Assembly: GCA_013815355.1 (NCBI GenBank)
Contig: JACDGG010000009.1
Span: forward strand, 1-38,785
Direction of reading: 5' to 3'
DNA from: Solirubrobacterales bacterium
GTDB lineage: Bacteria; Actinomycetota; Thermoleophilia; Solirubrobacterales; Solirubrobacteraceae
DNA length: 38,785 nt
The position numbers were made by a program, and so were the translations under genes. The first letter of the stretch is position 1, and each line of letters begins with the position of its first letter. This document shows, piece by piece, positions 16,349 through 24,838 of the stretch. The notes beneath the pieces are model-generated. The model was given only the letters and a program-made list of their open reading frames with translations, made no database searches and was not told the origin of the DNA.

Positions 16349-17061
16349 GGGACGAAGCGGTATCCGACGCCCCATACCGTCTCGAGGAAACGTGGTCGCG
16401 CGGGGTCGCGCTCGACCTTGGCGCGCAGCCGGCGCACGTGCACGGTCACAGTCGAGGTGTCCGTGTAGAACGAGTACTGCCATACCCGGTCGATCAGCTC
16501 CTGACGGGTAAATGCATAGCCCGGGTGCCGGGCAAAGAACAGCAGCAACTCGAACTCTCGTTGGGTCAGCGAAACCTCCTGCCGATCGAGGAGTACCCGG
16601 CGCCCCGCGGGATCGACTTCGAGGCCGTCGAACTCGAGCACCGGTCCGCTGTCCGGAGTCGTGTCGACCCGACGCAGAACGGCGTCGACGCGTGCGACCA
16701 GTTCGGCCGGCGAGAAGGGCTTGACGATGTAGTCATCCGCTCCGAGCCGTAGGCCGACGACGCGGTCTGACTCATCGCCCTTGGCAGTCAGCAGGATGAT
16801 CGCCAAACGGTCGCGATCGGTGTCACGCAGGCGACGCATCACCTCGAGTCCGTTCAGACCCGGCAGCATCAGGTCGAGCACAACCAGATCGGGGCGGCGG
16901 TCGCTCGCCAAACTCAGCGCCGCGGCGCCGTCTTCGGCGGTCCTCACCTCATAGCCGGCTCGCTGCAGGTAGCGCGCGAGCACCTCCGTGATCGTCGGCT
17001 CATCGTCCACCACGAGCACAGACCCACGGACGTGATGACTCTGCTCTGCCGTGGACTCCAT
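16345..17061 (-). CDS. OmpR/PhoB-family response regulator
   Basis: 238 residues, ATG start. It has a receiver domain (about 14-125) with the acidic pocket VVDDEP, the phospho-acceptor Asp in LVVLDLMLPGLNGLEVM, Thr in ILLTAKGDES and Lys in YIVKPFSP. A winged-helix output domain (about 140-235) follows, with LTQREFELLLFFARHPGYAF and TSTVTVHVRRLRAKVE. It is first of a two-gene operon with the kinase and diverges from the DUF2064 transferase gene; the shared 92-bp gap is a likely place for autoregulation. Confidence 0.95.
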   Translation of the reverse strand: MESTAEQSHHVRGSVLVVDDEPTITEVLARYLQRAGYEVRTAEDGAAALSLASDRRPDLVVLDLMLPGLNGLEVMRRLRDTDRDRLAIILLTAKGDESDRVVGLRLGADDYIVKPFSPAELVARVDAVLRRVDTTPDSGPVLEFDGLEVDPAGRRVLLDRQEVSLTQREFELLLFFARHPGYAFTRQELIDRVWQYSFYTDTSTVTVHVRRLRAKVERDPARPRFLETVWGVGYRFVP

Positions 17062-17165
17062 CGCACGATTGTCCCACTATGCCCTCTGCGTCCTAGGAGC
17101 GCCGCGCCGAGTTCCCGATTCCGTAATGTGATTCCACGCGCGCGCGCCATAGTTTGCCTGTGGTG
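17062..17165. promoter_or_regulatory. Divergent intergenic region with GATTCC direct repeat
   Basis: This short gap must hold promoters for the two-component operon (minus) and the DUF2064 transferase operon (plus). It contains two direct GATTCC copies at 17117-17122 and 17130-17135. OmpR-family regulators often bind direct repeats, so this is a candidate autoregulatory site. The repeat is short and the call is weak. Confidence 0.2.
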
Positions 17166-17831
17166 ATGACGCTCACCGAGACGATCTCTCCGGCGCTGCT
17201 CGTGCTGGCCAAGGCGCCACGCGCAGGTGCGGTAAAGACCCGCCTGTGCCCGCCGTTGACGCCCACACAAGCGGCTGAGCTGGCCGAGGCGGCCTTGCTT
17301 GACACGCTCACGGCGGTCCTCGCGACCCCCGGGGCACGAGCCGTGCTGATCCTCGACGGCGAGGCGGGAGCGTGGATGCCCGCCGGGATCGATCTGCTCC
17401 CGCAACGCACGGGTGATCTCGCCACACGCCTCGCCGACGCCTTCGCCGATATCGCGGGGCCCGCGCTGCTGATCGGCATGGACACCCCGCAGGTCACGCC
17501 CGCGCTGCTCACCAGAGGTCTCGACCTTCTGCAAGAGCCGCACAACGACGCGGTGCTCGGCCATACAGATGACGGCGGCTACTGGGCGATCGGGCTACGC
17601 CGCGGCGACCGTCGCGTGTTCGAGGGCGTGCCGATGAGCACCGAGCGCACCGGCATAGCCCAACACCAACGTCTGATCGATCTCGGCCTGCGCGTGGGAA
17701 TCCTGCCGTCGCTGCGTGACGTTGACCGCTTCGAGGATGCACAGGCGGTCTGTCGCGAGGCGCCAGACACACGCCTTGCCCACGCGCTCGCCGAAATCTC
17801 GCGCGCTTTGCGGGAGACGGTAGCCGCGTGA
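17166..17831 (+). CDS. DUF2064 / TIGR04282-type nucleotidyl-glycosyltransferase-like protein
   Basis: 221 residues from the ATG at 17166; GTG at 17160 or 17163 and TTG at 17154 are also possible and no Shine-Dalgarno decides. The family is recognised from LVLAKAPRAGAVKTRLCPPL at the start (nucleotide-binding loop like CofC/MobA), GDLATRLADAFADI, ALLIGMDTPQVTP (metal-binding Asp) and HTDDGGYWAIGLRR. It belongs to the GT-A-fold DUF2064 group, named rSAM/selenodomain-associated transferase 1, whose biochemistry is poorly defined. The GTG of the following methyltransferase overlaps its stop, so the two act together. In other actinobacteria this family commonly sits with GT2, methyltransferase and epimerase genes (from memory, unchecked), as here. 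Confidence 0.85.
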   Translation: MTLTETISPALLVLAKAPRAGAVKTRLCPPLTPTQAAELAEAALLDTLTAVLATPGARAVLILDGEAGAWMPAGIDLLPQRTGDLATRLADAFADIAGPALLIGMDTPQVTPALLTRGLDLLQEPHNDAVLGHTDDGGYWAIGLRRGDRRVFEGVPMSTERTGIAQHQRLIDLGLRVGILPSLRDVDRFEDAQAVCREAPDTRLAHALAEISRALRETVAA

Positions 17832-18517
17832 GCGTCGACGCAAGCGCAGAGCTCGCCGCGATCGATCTCTATGGAGCCGAGCTACTTCGGGCGGCGGAGG
17901 AGCGGAGTGGCGCTACGGCGCTGAGGGCCATCGACGAGCACGGTGAGGAGCTCCCGCTGGCGCTCGAACGCTATCTGGGACACGCCGCGGCGGAGGAGCG
18001 CGGAGTTCTCGAGCGTGCCGTCGGCCCCGTCCTCGATATCGGCTGTGGACCGGGACGCCACATCGTCGCGCTCGAGCGACAGGGTGTGATTGCCGTCGGG
18101 CTGGACATCTCGCCACTGGCTGTGCGCTTGGCGCGCAGCCGCGGTGCCTCAGTCATCGAGGGCTCGATCTTCAACCGCGTGCCGCACGCGGGGTACTGGG
18201 GCAGCGCCCTGCTACTGGATGGCAACATCGGTATCGGCGGCGCACCCTTCGAGCTGCTCGCGCGCGTCGGCAGCCTGCTTCGCCCTGACGGCGTGATCCT
18301 TGTTGAGGTCGAGGGTCCAAACATTCGCGCGCACACGCTCAAGGTCCGTCTGATCGCCGACGGCGCCAGCACTCACAGGTTTCCATGGGCCCGGCTCGGT
18401 ATCGAGGACCTCGGGGCGATCGCCACCCGCGCAGGCTTCGTGGTCAGCGAACATTGGAAGGCAGGAAGCCGCTGGTTCGCTGCACTCACCGCGGACGAAC
18501 GCAAACTGGCGGCGTAA
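17828..18517 (+). CDS. Class I SAM-dependent methyltransferase
   Basis: 229 residues from a GTG overlapping the upstream stop (GTGA). The Rossmann methyltransferase core begins at about residue 66: PVLDIGCGPGRHIVALE (motif I) then VIAVGLDISPLAVRLARSRG (acidic end of beta 2) and, later, LLLDGNIGIGG and LLRPDGVILVEVEG. The N-terminal about 60 residues are helical with YGAELLRAAEERSG and may form a substrate cap. The target is unknown; pairing with the DUF2064 protein suggests that both work on one small molecule or glycan. Confidence 0.88.
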   Translation: MSVDASAELAAIDLYGAELLRAAEERSGATALRAIDEHGEELPLALERYLGHAAAEERGVLERAVGPVLDIGCGPGRHIVALERQGVIAVGLDISPLAVRLARSRGASVIEGSIFNRVPHAGYWGSALLLDGNIGIGGAPFELLARVGSLLRPDGVILVEVEGPNIRAHTLKVRLIADGASTHRFPWARLGIEDLGAIATRAGFVVSEHWKAGSRWFAALTADERKLAA

Positions 18518-18537
18518 CCGCCGTTGATCGTTGGCGG
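18518..18537. terminator. Weak hairpin between convergent genes
   Basis: CCGCC (18518-18522) can pair with GGCGG (18533-18537) across a 10-base loop in the 35-bp space between the convergent methyltransferase and metallophosphoesterase genes. The stem is only five pairs and lacks a U-run, so a terminator role is tentative. Confidence 0.25.
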
Positions 18538-18552
18538 GAGAAGGAGCTGAGG

Positions 18553-20103
18553 TCAATCCCCGCTCGGGGCGGCCTTGAAGAGCCTGACGTTGCGATCGAG
18601 GCGTCCGCCCTGGAAGGCCTGCGGGCGTCCGCCCTGGGAGTCGAGATATGAGAGTTCACGAGAGACGTCGCCGATCTCTCCATCGGGAACATGGTCGATC
18701 ATCCAGGTCTCGAGCGCCGCACCTCCCCCAGCGGTTTCCCGCACACGCAATGCACGCAGCTCCTGCGGGTAGTCGATCAGCGAGCACGTCGCTATCAGCC
18801 AGTAACCCCCCGCTCGCGTCGGGCGGGGAATGATGCGGTTGCGATGGGTATGCCCCCAGATCGCAGCAAGCACGCGCGGATCGCGGTCGAGCAGCGCAAG
18901 CAGCGCCTCACCCCCCTCGCTGCTCGTCAGCGGCTGGTGTGAGGCGAGGAGCCTCCACCGTCTGCCCGCGCGGGCCAGCTCGTGCGCGAGCCACCGACGC
19001 TGCTCGCCATGGACGAGTCCACCCGATCCACCTTCGCGGCGTACGAGATCGAGCACGATCACACGCACGTTCGAACCGACATCGAAGCTGTAGTCCATTC
19101 GTTCGCCCGCTCCACCGCTCCCGCTGGTGGCACGCAGCCGCGCGAGCACCTCGGCAACATCCAGCTCGCGTCGAGCAGGGTCGGCCGGAACCGTCACTGC
19201 AGGGGCCTTGCTTGCGGCTTGAATCAGCTGGCCGACGACGGCTGGGGCAGCCAGCCCATCAGGAGATGAGGAAGCCGCGGTGATCGCTGCATCGGTGAGT
19301 TCGCCCGGGATACGCAGGTGCGCGGGCAGATCCCAGATCGCCCGAGTGCCCAGCGCGATCTCGCGTGTGATCTTGCTGGGCGCAAGCACTCCCTGGACGA
19401 GAATGTCATGGTCGCCCAGCACCGGATGCCAGGGGACGCTCAGAGGAGTGCTCGTAAAGCGCCTCGTCGAAGCCGCAAGGATTCCCGGGTGTCGGGGCGC
19501 GTCGAGATCGGGGCGGTAGTAGAGCGGGTCAGGATTACTGGCCACCTGCACACCCACGTAGCCGCGACCGCCGCTGGCGGGATCGACCGGGCCGCCGCGC
19601 AGGAGCTCCAGCGCCAGCTCCAGCTCGTTCCCCTGCGCGTTGTCGATCAGATCACCCCCTTGGATCACAGCATTCGGCGCAAGACGCCCAATCGCACGAA
19701 CCGCCCCGGCGAGTACGTGTGCGGTGAATGCCTCCTGCGGTCTGAACGTCGAGTTGAAAGGGGCTCCGAGGCGTCGCAGGAAAGGCACGCGTGCCGGTGA
19801 CTGCTCGTCGAGCACGTGGACATCTGTGAGATGAGCGATCGTGCACAACACAACGCCCGGTAGCGCTCTGGGCGCCAGCTCCTGGCGGTCGAGCAGCGGG
19901 ATGCCGTCACCGATCTCGAGAACGCCGACCCCTCCTGGGTCGACATAGCTCGAGAGCAGCGTGGAACCATTGGCGGCGGGCGCCCGGCGCGGACTCATCC
20001 CACAGCTCGCCAGCAGCAATGCCGTACCGCCGGAGGTGATCTTCACGAGCGCCTCGCGGCGGGTCAGCGACGCCTCGGCGCCGGGATCTCTCTCAGAGCT
20101 CAT
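18553..20103 (-). CDS. Exported metallophosphoesterase, TIGR03767-like
   Basis: 516 residues, ATG with GAGGGA upstream. The N-terminus has a twin-arginine-like motif (LTRREALVKITSGGTALLLA) ending in a lipobox-like LLASCG, so it is probably exported by Tat and perhaps lipid-anchored. The calcineurin-type metal site is present: AHLTDVHVLD (D94, H96), VIQGGDLIDN, LGDHDILV (usual GNHD with D for N), ASHQPLT and IWGHTHRN. Length and motifs match the actinobacterial PPA1498/TIGR03767 metallophosphoesterases. Thirteen bases separate it from the permease upstream, so it is the third gene of an ABC-transporter operon. It likely hydrolyses a phosphoester outside the membrane; the substrate is unknown. 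Confidence 0.85.
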   Translation of the reverse strand: MSSERDPGAEASLTRREALVKITSGGTALLLASCGMSPRRAPAANGSTLLSSYVDPGGVGVLEIGDGIPLLDRQELAPRALPGVVLCTIAHLTDVHVLDEQSPARVPFLRRLGAPFNSTFRPQEAFTAHVLAGAVRAIGRLAPNAVIQGGDLIDNAQGNELELALELLRGGPVDPASGGRGYVGVQVASNPDPLYYRPDLDAPRHPGILAASTRRFTSTPLSVPWHPVLGDHDILVQGVLAPSKITREIALGTRAIWDLPAHLRIPGELTDAAITAASSSPDGLAAPAVVGQLIQAASKAPAVTVPADPARRELDVAEVLARLRATSGSGGAGERMDYSFDVGSNVRVIVLDLVRREGGSGGLVHGEQRRWLAHELARAGRRWRLLASHQPLTSSEGGEALLALLDRDPRVLAAIWGHTHRNRIIPRPTRAGGYWLIATCSLIDYPQELRALRVRETAGGGAALETWMIDHVPDGEIGDVSRELSYLDSQGGRPQAFQGGRLDRNVRLFKAAPSGD

Positions 20104-20116
20104 CTCGGATCCCTCA

Positions 20117-22399
20117 TCAGCTCAGGGCCACGACGATCGGCTCGCGTCCCGCCTGACGCGCAACCCACAGAACGGCCGCGGCCGCCAGCACAGCGAGCCC
20201 TGCCAGCACCGCCGCGATCTCTCCGGAGCCGGCGCTCAGTTCCAGCGAGGCGTAGCCGATGGCGAGCCTCGCCATGGCCGGGCCGAGTACGAAGCGCTCT
20301 AGCAGTACGCCGATCAGTGCAGCCGGCGCAACAGCGGCCACCGCGGCGCCCCCGAGCAGCACTCGCACCGCGCCGGCGTCGGCTCCACAGGCGCGCAGCA
20401 CGGCAATCGTCGAGCGACGCTCCCGCGCGGTCAGGAACAAGGCCTGTATCAGCGCATAAATGCACACCAGGCCGTCAACGATCGCGACCGCGCGCAGGAT
20501 CGCGGTTAGAGCGGCGATCAGACTGCGACCGCGATCCGTTGCGCCACCGGTCGCCTTCGGCTTGGCGCCCAGCGCCGCAAGCCGTCGCGTCACCGCGACC
20601 GGACTCGCCCCGGCACTCAAGCGCACAGCGAGTTGCTCCTGGGCTGACGGTTCGCTCGCGAGCAGGGCACGCGAGGAGACGTAGACGACGCGGCCGTCGT
20701 GCTGCAGCGAATCGACTATCCCCGCAACACGAAAGCGGGCTTCGTGTCCTGAAGGTAGCTCGACTGCGACGGTCGATCCAGGGCGCAGGCCGAGGACTTG
20801 CGCCAAGCCACGCCCGACCTCCGCACCACTATCGCTTCCCAGCCGGTGCCCGGACACGAGCGGCGGCGCCTCGAAGATGGTGTGATCGCCCGGGTAGCCG
20901 ATGAGATCGATCGTCTCCCCGAGCGAGAAAGAGTCGAGCGCCTGAACTTCATAGCGTGGAGCAACCGCCGCGATACCGCTCAGCCGTCTGACCTGCGGCA
21001 CGGCCGCGGCCGGCAAAGACGCGGTCAGCTGGTAGCGCTTGCCCAGCGAACCAGGGTCCGATTGGAGCGTATTGAGCTCGGAAGCGAGCGCAAGCATCAA
21101 CAGAATAAAACCGACGGAAACCCCGAGCACCGCGAGCGTCGCGAGGAGGCGCACCCGACGAGCACTCACGAGTCGTGCGCCGAGTGCCGCCAAGCCGACG
21201 AGGTTTCCCCCGAGGCGGACCCGCCCTAGAAGTGAACGCCCACCCCGCCGCCCGCCCAGCTCTGCGCCCCGCATCAACGCGATCGGGGGGCGGCGGCTCG
21301 CTCGCAGGGCCGGCCATCCTGACGCGAGCACGGGAATCAGCGCCGTCAGCGCCCAGCAGCCCGCGAGCGGCGCGAGGAGACCCACGCCCGGCGGCAACTC
21401 GTTGATCGCCTCGAGCAGTCGGTCGCTCGGCCCGCGCGCGACGAGATAGCCAACGCCCACGCCGAGCCCACCCGCAGGGATGGAGACGATCGCAGCCTCG
21501 ACGGCGTGTGTGAGCGCTATGTGCGCGCGGCCTGCGCCGATGGCCCGCCGCACACCGATCCCGGCGAGACGCCGCTCGACCTCCGCGCGCGCCGATGCGC
21601 CGAGCATCACCGCGGCCGTGAGCAGGGCAATCGCCGACAGCGCCACGAGCAATGCGATCACGATCCCCGCAGCCTGGTCAAGCAGCACGCGCACGCCGTC
21701 GCGCGTGATCACGCGCAACCCGCGAAGGCCATAACTGGACGCCCGCGCCTGACCCAGCACCTGATCGAGCTGGCGGGGGTCTTTGAGCCACAGCTCCGCA
21801 ACGTTCACCTGCGGATCGCGCTCGACCCCGAAGCGCGCGTCGAGCGCCGGTCGCGAGAGATAGATCCGTGGCGCCGCCAGAGGAAACGCGACGTTGTCCG
21901 GCGACTCGGCGATGCCGACTACGCGAAGCGCTCCGAGACCGTCCAGGAGCAGCCGCGAGCCCAATCTCAGACCCCACGAGCGCGCTACACCCTGTTCGAC
22001 GATCGCCTCGCCCGGACGCACGGACAGCTCCCGGCCCGCGAGCAGGTCAAAGCCGCGCCGCCCTGGACTCAGCACCTCGACGACCCCTTCGCGCGAGCGG
22101 TGAGCACCGCCGATCAGATCGACATTAGTCACCTCGAGGCGGAACGCGAACGCGGCGAGATCTGGGAGCGCTTCGATGCGCGGCGCGACACGGCTGAGTG
22201 GCTGGCGATCAAAGCGCGCAATCACGTTGGGCAGGTCCGCTCCACGCGCGGAGCGCTGAAAGCCAGTGTGAAGCCCGTAGCCGACCACGGCGGCCGTCGC
22301 CAGCATCGCGGCGGCGAGCGAGACACCAGCGGCGGCGAGCGCGGTACGCAGGCGACGCCTACGCAGGCCCGCGAGAGCTCCGCGAAGTACAGCGCTCAC
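20117..22399 (-). CDS. FtsX/MacB-like ABC transporter permease
   Basis: 760 residues from a GTG overlapping the ATPase stop (GTGA). The N-terminal segment LRRRRLRTALAAAGVSLAAA enters the first membrane helix. A large extracytoplasmic domain (about 50-235) follows, then three helices (about 240-375), a second half with one helix near LATLAVLGVSVGFILLMLAL, another periplasmic domain, and three final helices (about 620-750) with the FtsX pattern ALIQALFLTARERRSTIAVLRACGA. This duplicated layout is typical of FtsX-domain permeases working with LolD/MacB-type ATPases, which act as mechanotransmitters or lipid/peptide exporters rather than importers. The partner ATPase is directly upstream. Confidence 0.9.
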   Translation of the reverse strand: MSAVLRGALAGLRRRRLRTALAAAGVSLAAAMLATAAVVGYGLHTGFQRSARGADLPNVIARFDRQPLSRVAPRIEALPDLAAFAFRLEVTNVDLIGGAHRSREGVVEVLSPGRRGFDLLAGRELSVRPGEAIVEQGVARSWGLRLGSRLLLDGLGALRVVGIAESPDNVAFPLAAPRIYLSRPALDARFGVERDPQVNVAELWLKDPRQLDQVLGQARASSYGLRGLRVITRDGVRVLLDQAAGIVIALLVALSAIALLTAAVMLGASARAEVERRLAGIGVRRAIGAGRAHIALTHAVEAAIVSIPAGGLGVGVGYLVARGPSDRLLEAINELPPGVGLLAPLAGCWALTALIPVLASGWPALRASRRPPIALMRGAELGGRRGGRSLLGRVRLGGNLVGLAALGARLVSARRVRLLATLAVLGVSVGFILLMLALASELNTLQSDPGSLGKRYQLTASLPAAAVPQVRRLSGIAAVAPRYEVQALDSFSLGETIDLIGYPGDHTIFEAPPLVSGHRLGSDSGAEVGRGLAQVLGLRPGSTVAVELPSGHEARFRVAGIVDSLQHDGRVVYVSSRALLASEPSAQEQLAVRLSAGASPVAVTRRLAALGAKPKATGGATDRGRSLIAALTAILRAVAIVDGLVCIYALIQALFLTARERRSTIAVLRACGADAGAVRVLLGGAAVAAVAPAALIGVLLERFVLGPAMARLAIGYASLELSAGSGEIAAVLAGLAVLAAAAVLWVARQAGREPIVVALS

Positions 22400-23061
22400 C
22401 GCAGACGCCCATCGACCATCTCGAGCACCCGATCGGCAGCGCCGGCAACGTCGCGCTCGTGGGTGACCATGATCACGGAGCGTCCCGCGGCCGTCAGACC
22501 ACGCAGAATCGCCAGCAGGTCGCGTGCCGCGACACTGTCGAGGTTCCCCGTGGGCTCGTCCGCGAGCACGAGCGCAGGCTCGTTGACAAGCGCGCGAGCG
22601 ATCGCGAAACGCTGCTGCTCACCGCCGGAGAGCTCGTGCGGAAGATGCGAGGCCACCGCGCCGACGCCGAGCTCTTCGATCAGATTGCGTGCGCGCAAAG
22701 CTCCGCCCGGCGGAGCGCCGGGAAGGCCGGCGGGCAGCAGCACGTTCTCCTCGCCGCTCATCTCCTCGATGAGCTGGAACGACTGGAATACGAAGCCGAT
22801 GCGCCGCAGACGGATTCGCGTGAGCTCACGCTGCGAGCATCCGAGGAGCGACTGGCCGGCCAGGGTGATGCTGCCTGCGTCGGGGCGGTCGAGACCGCCA
22901 AGCAGGTGCAGCAGCGTCGACTTGCCTGAGCCAGAGCGGCCCAGCACTGCGACCAGCTCGCCCTCCTGGACATCGAGGTCCACGCCCGCGAGCACCTCGC
23001 TGCTCGCACGGCCTCGACCCACACGCTTGACCACTCCGCAGGCCTGCAGCAACGACACCAT
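22396..23061 (-). CDS. ABC transporter ATPase, LolD/MacB type
   Basis: 221 residues, ATG start, the usual length of this subfamily. It has Walker A GRSGSGKSTLLHLLGGLD (about 40-57), a Q-loop in GFVFQSFQLIEEMSGEENVLLPAGLPG, signature LSGGEQQRFAIARAL (about 138-152), Walker B LVLADEPTGNLDS and H-loop MVTHE. First gene of the ATPase-permease-metallophosphoesterase operon; divergent from the epimerase. It powers the FtsX-like permease, probably in envelope lipid, glycan or peptide handling. Confidence 0.95.
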   Translation of the reverse strand: MVSLLQACGVVKRVGRGRASSEVLAGVDLDVQEGELVAVLGRSGSGKSTLLHLLGGLDRPDAGSITLAGQSLLGCSQRELTRIRLRRIGFVFQSFQLIEEMSGEENVLLPAGLPGAPPGGALRARNLIEELGVGAVASHLPHELSGGEQQRFAIARALVNEPALVLADEPTGNLDSVAARDLLAILRGLTAAGRSVIMVTHERDVAGAADRVLEMVDGRLR

Positions 23062-23237
23062 CTCACCGTAACGCGCGGGTCAGGTCCACCCGACGCCGTA
23101 GCGCTGAGAGCACATTACGAGTTGCGAAAGCTCACCTCTCGCTAATGCGTTGCGGCGAGAACCCCGCTATCAAATGCAGGGATGCCGGCACACCGCGAGC
23201 TCGATATGGTCGGACTCGCCGCAGGGGAGGCGCGCAC

Positions 23238-24314
23238 TTGATTCTCGTCACAGGTGGAGCGGGGTTCATCGGATCACACGTCGTTGAGGCGCTGATCAGC
23301 GAAGGCCAAGCGGTGCGGGTACTCGATTCGCTGCTCTCCCACCGGGAGCGGCCCGGCTACCTGCCCGACGAGGTCGACTTCGTCGAGGCCGACATCCGCG
23401 ACCCGGAGGCCGTCCAGAAGGCGCTTCGCGGCATCGTCCACGTATGCCATCAAGCGGGAATGGTCGGGCTCGGCAGCGACTTCCTGGACATCACTGACTA
23501 CGTCAGCCACAACGATCTCGGCACGGCAGTGCTAATGCGCGAGCTGGCCCAGAAGGGATTCGCAGGACGCCTTGTGCTCGCCTCCAGCATGGTCGTCTAC
23601 GGCGAGGGAAGCTATGAGTGCCCACACGATGGAGCGGTGCGGCCAGGCCCACGGCGCGTCGGAGACCTTGAACACGGTCAATTCGAGCCGCTCTGCCCAC
23701 TGTGCGGAGGCGTGCTCGATGCTCGTCCCGTCTGTGAGAACGCACCGCTTGACCCACGCAACGTCTACGCGGCAACAAAGGTGCACCAGGAGCATCTCGG
23801 GTGGGCCTTCCAACGCGAGAACGCCTCGCCGGTCACCGCGCTGCGCTACCACAACGTCTACGGGCCACGGATGCCACGAGACACACCCTATGCGGGCGTC
23901 GCCTCTCTGTTCGCGAGCGCGCTAGCCAACGAGCAGGCACCACGGGTATTCGAGGACGGCGCTCAGCGCCGCGACTTCGTGCACGTGCGCGACGTCGCGC
24001 ACGCCAACGTGCTCGCGCTGCTCGGCAACCGAGCCGTCTCAGGCGCCTTTAACGTCGCAAGCGGCCAGCCCCGCAGCGTCGGCGAGCTAGCCGACACACT
24101 CGCTGACGCCACTGGCTCCGATGCGCCGCGTCCGGTTCGCACAGGCGAGTACCGACGCGGCGACGTGCGGCACGTGTTCGCCTCTCCCGAGCGCGCCGAG
24201 CGCGAGCTGGGGTTCCGCGCGAGCGAGAGCTTCACCGCGGGTATGCGCGAGTTCGCGACCGCACCACTACGCGGCGAGCGGCTCGATCAAGACCAAAGCC
24301 GTTCCTCGATCTAG
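23238..24314 (+). CDS. dTDP-L-rhamnose 4-epimerase-like extended SDR enzyme
   Basis: 358 residues. The TTG at 23238 is chosen because GGGGAGG lies seven bases upstream and the protein then opens directly with the NAD-binding LVTGGAGFIGSHVVEAL; a longer frame from 23145 gives an unlikely 31-residue basic leader. The catalytic Y-x-x-x-K is in NVYAATKVHQEH. Substrate-side motifs are TALRYHNVYGPRMPRDTPY and DFVHVRDVAHAN. Between the Ser and Tyr of the active site sits a cysteine-bearing insert (YECPHDG, FEPLCPLCGGVLDARPVC) resembling a small zinc ribbon. This insert, with the MPRDTPYAGVA region, is as I recall from actinobacterial enzymes annotated dTDP-L-rhamnose 4-epimerase (NAD-dependent conversion to dTDP-6-deoxy-L-talose). 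Substrate specificity is inferred. Confidence 0.82.
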   Translation: MILVTGGAGFIGSHVVEALISEGQAVRVLDSLLSHRERPGYLPDEVDFVEADIRDPEAVQKALRGIVHVCHQAGMVGLGSDFLDITDYVSHNDLGTAVLMRELAQKGFAGRLVLASSMVVYGEGSYECPHDGAVRPGPRRVGDLEHGQFEPLCPLCGGVLDARPVCENAPLDPRNVYAATKVHQEHLGWAFQRENASPVTALRYHNVYGPRMPRDTPYAGVASLFASALANEQAPRVFEDGAQRRDFVHVRDVAHANVLALLGNRAVSGAFNVASGQPRSVGELADTLADATGSDAPRPVRTGEYRRGDVRHVFASPERAERELGFRASESFTAGMREFATAPLRGERLDQDQSRSSI

Positions 24315-24319
24315 ACGGC

Positions 24320-24838
24320 TTAGGAAAGCGCCACATCAACTCTCCTGCGGAAGGCTGCTGGGTCAACCGCTGGGTAGCGATACAACTCAGACTCGATTTC
24401 GTTATACAGCTCGCGCAACCTCGTCGGCTCCACAACTCCACTCGCGAGCATGCTCGCGACATCGTCGAGATCCTGCCTGAATCCACGCTCGATCTTCGAC
24501 AGTGCCTGCGAGTAGAAATCAAAATGGTGTACGTCGAGGTTTCCTTCGCGGAACACAAACGGACTGCGATCTCGCCAGCCAGGTAGCTCAGGGATGAAGT
24601 CGGGCGGAGAAGCCAGCTCTATGTTCACCCCAAGATCGTTCTTCAGCGCGGGAAGCTCGCGGAGCAGCGCATCCACATCGGGCTCGAATCTAAGATCAAC
24701 ATCAATCGTCGACTCACGCCAGCCTTCCAGAACAGCGGACGCTCCCCCGGTCAGGTAGATCCGCGTATGCCCACTCGCCACACGGGCCAACCGCCGAGCC
24801 AGCTCGCGAAGACGCCCCTCGTCAACCGGAGGCCGCAT
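24320..24838 (-). CDS. DUF6036-like nucleotidyltransferase
   Basis: 172 residues from the ATG at 24838; a TTG at 24856 would add six. The nucleotidyltransferase core is YLTGGASAVLEGWRESTIDV (G31, G32 then D46 and D48 in TIDVDLRFEP), the G-G/D-x-D arrangement of the Pol beta/MNT superfamily. The rest is FIPELPGWRDRSPFV, a DVHHFDFYSQALSKIERGF region and a helical C-terminus. Relatives of this group (AbiEii, MenT, MNT) act as toxins that modify tRNA or as antitoxins that AMPylate a partner. The gene overlaps the 3' end of a small upstream gene by 17 bases, the layout of a two-component toxin-antitoxin module. Toxicity is inferred, not shown. Confidence 0.7.
   Translation of the reverse strand: MRPPVDEGRLRELARRLARVASGHTRIYLTGGASAVLEGWRESTIDVDLRFEPDVDALLRELPALKNDLGVNIELASPPDFIPELPGWRDRSPFVFREGNLDVHHFDFYSQALSKIERGFRQDLDDVASMLASGVVEPTRLRELYNEIESELYRYPAVDPAAFRRRVDVALS

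Noticed and set aside
21506-23071. Plus-strand open frame of 521 codons across the ABC permease and ATPase.
   Set aside because: Antisense of two genes with full motif sets; its product is Arg/Ser/Pro-rich.
24121-24480. Plus-strand ORF of 119 codons at the end of the epimerase gene.
   Set aside because: Shadow frame crossing the epimerase and nucleotidyltransferase 3' ends, without protein-like composition.
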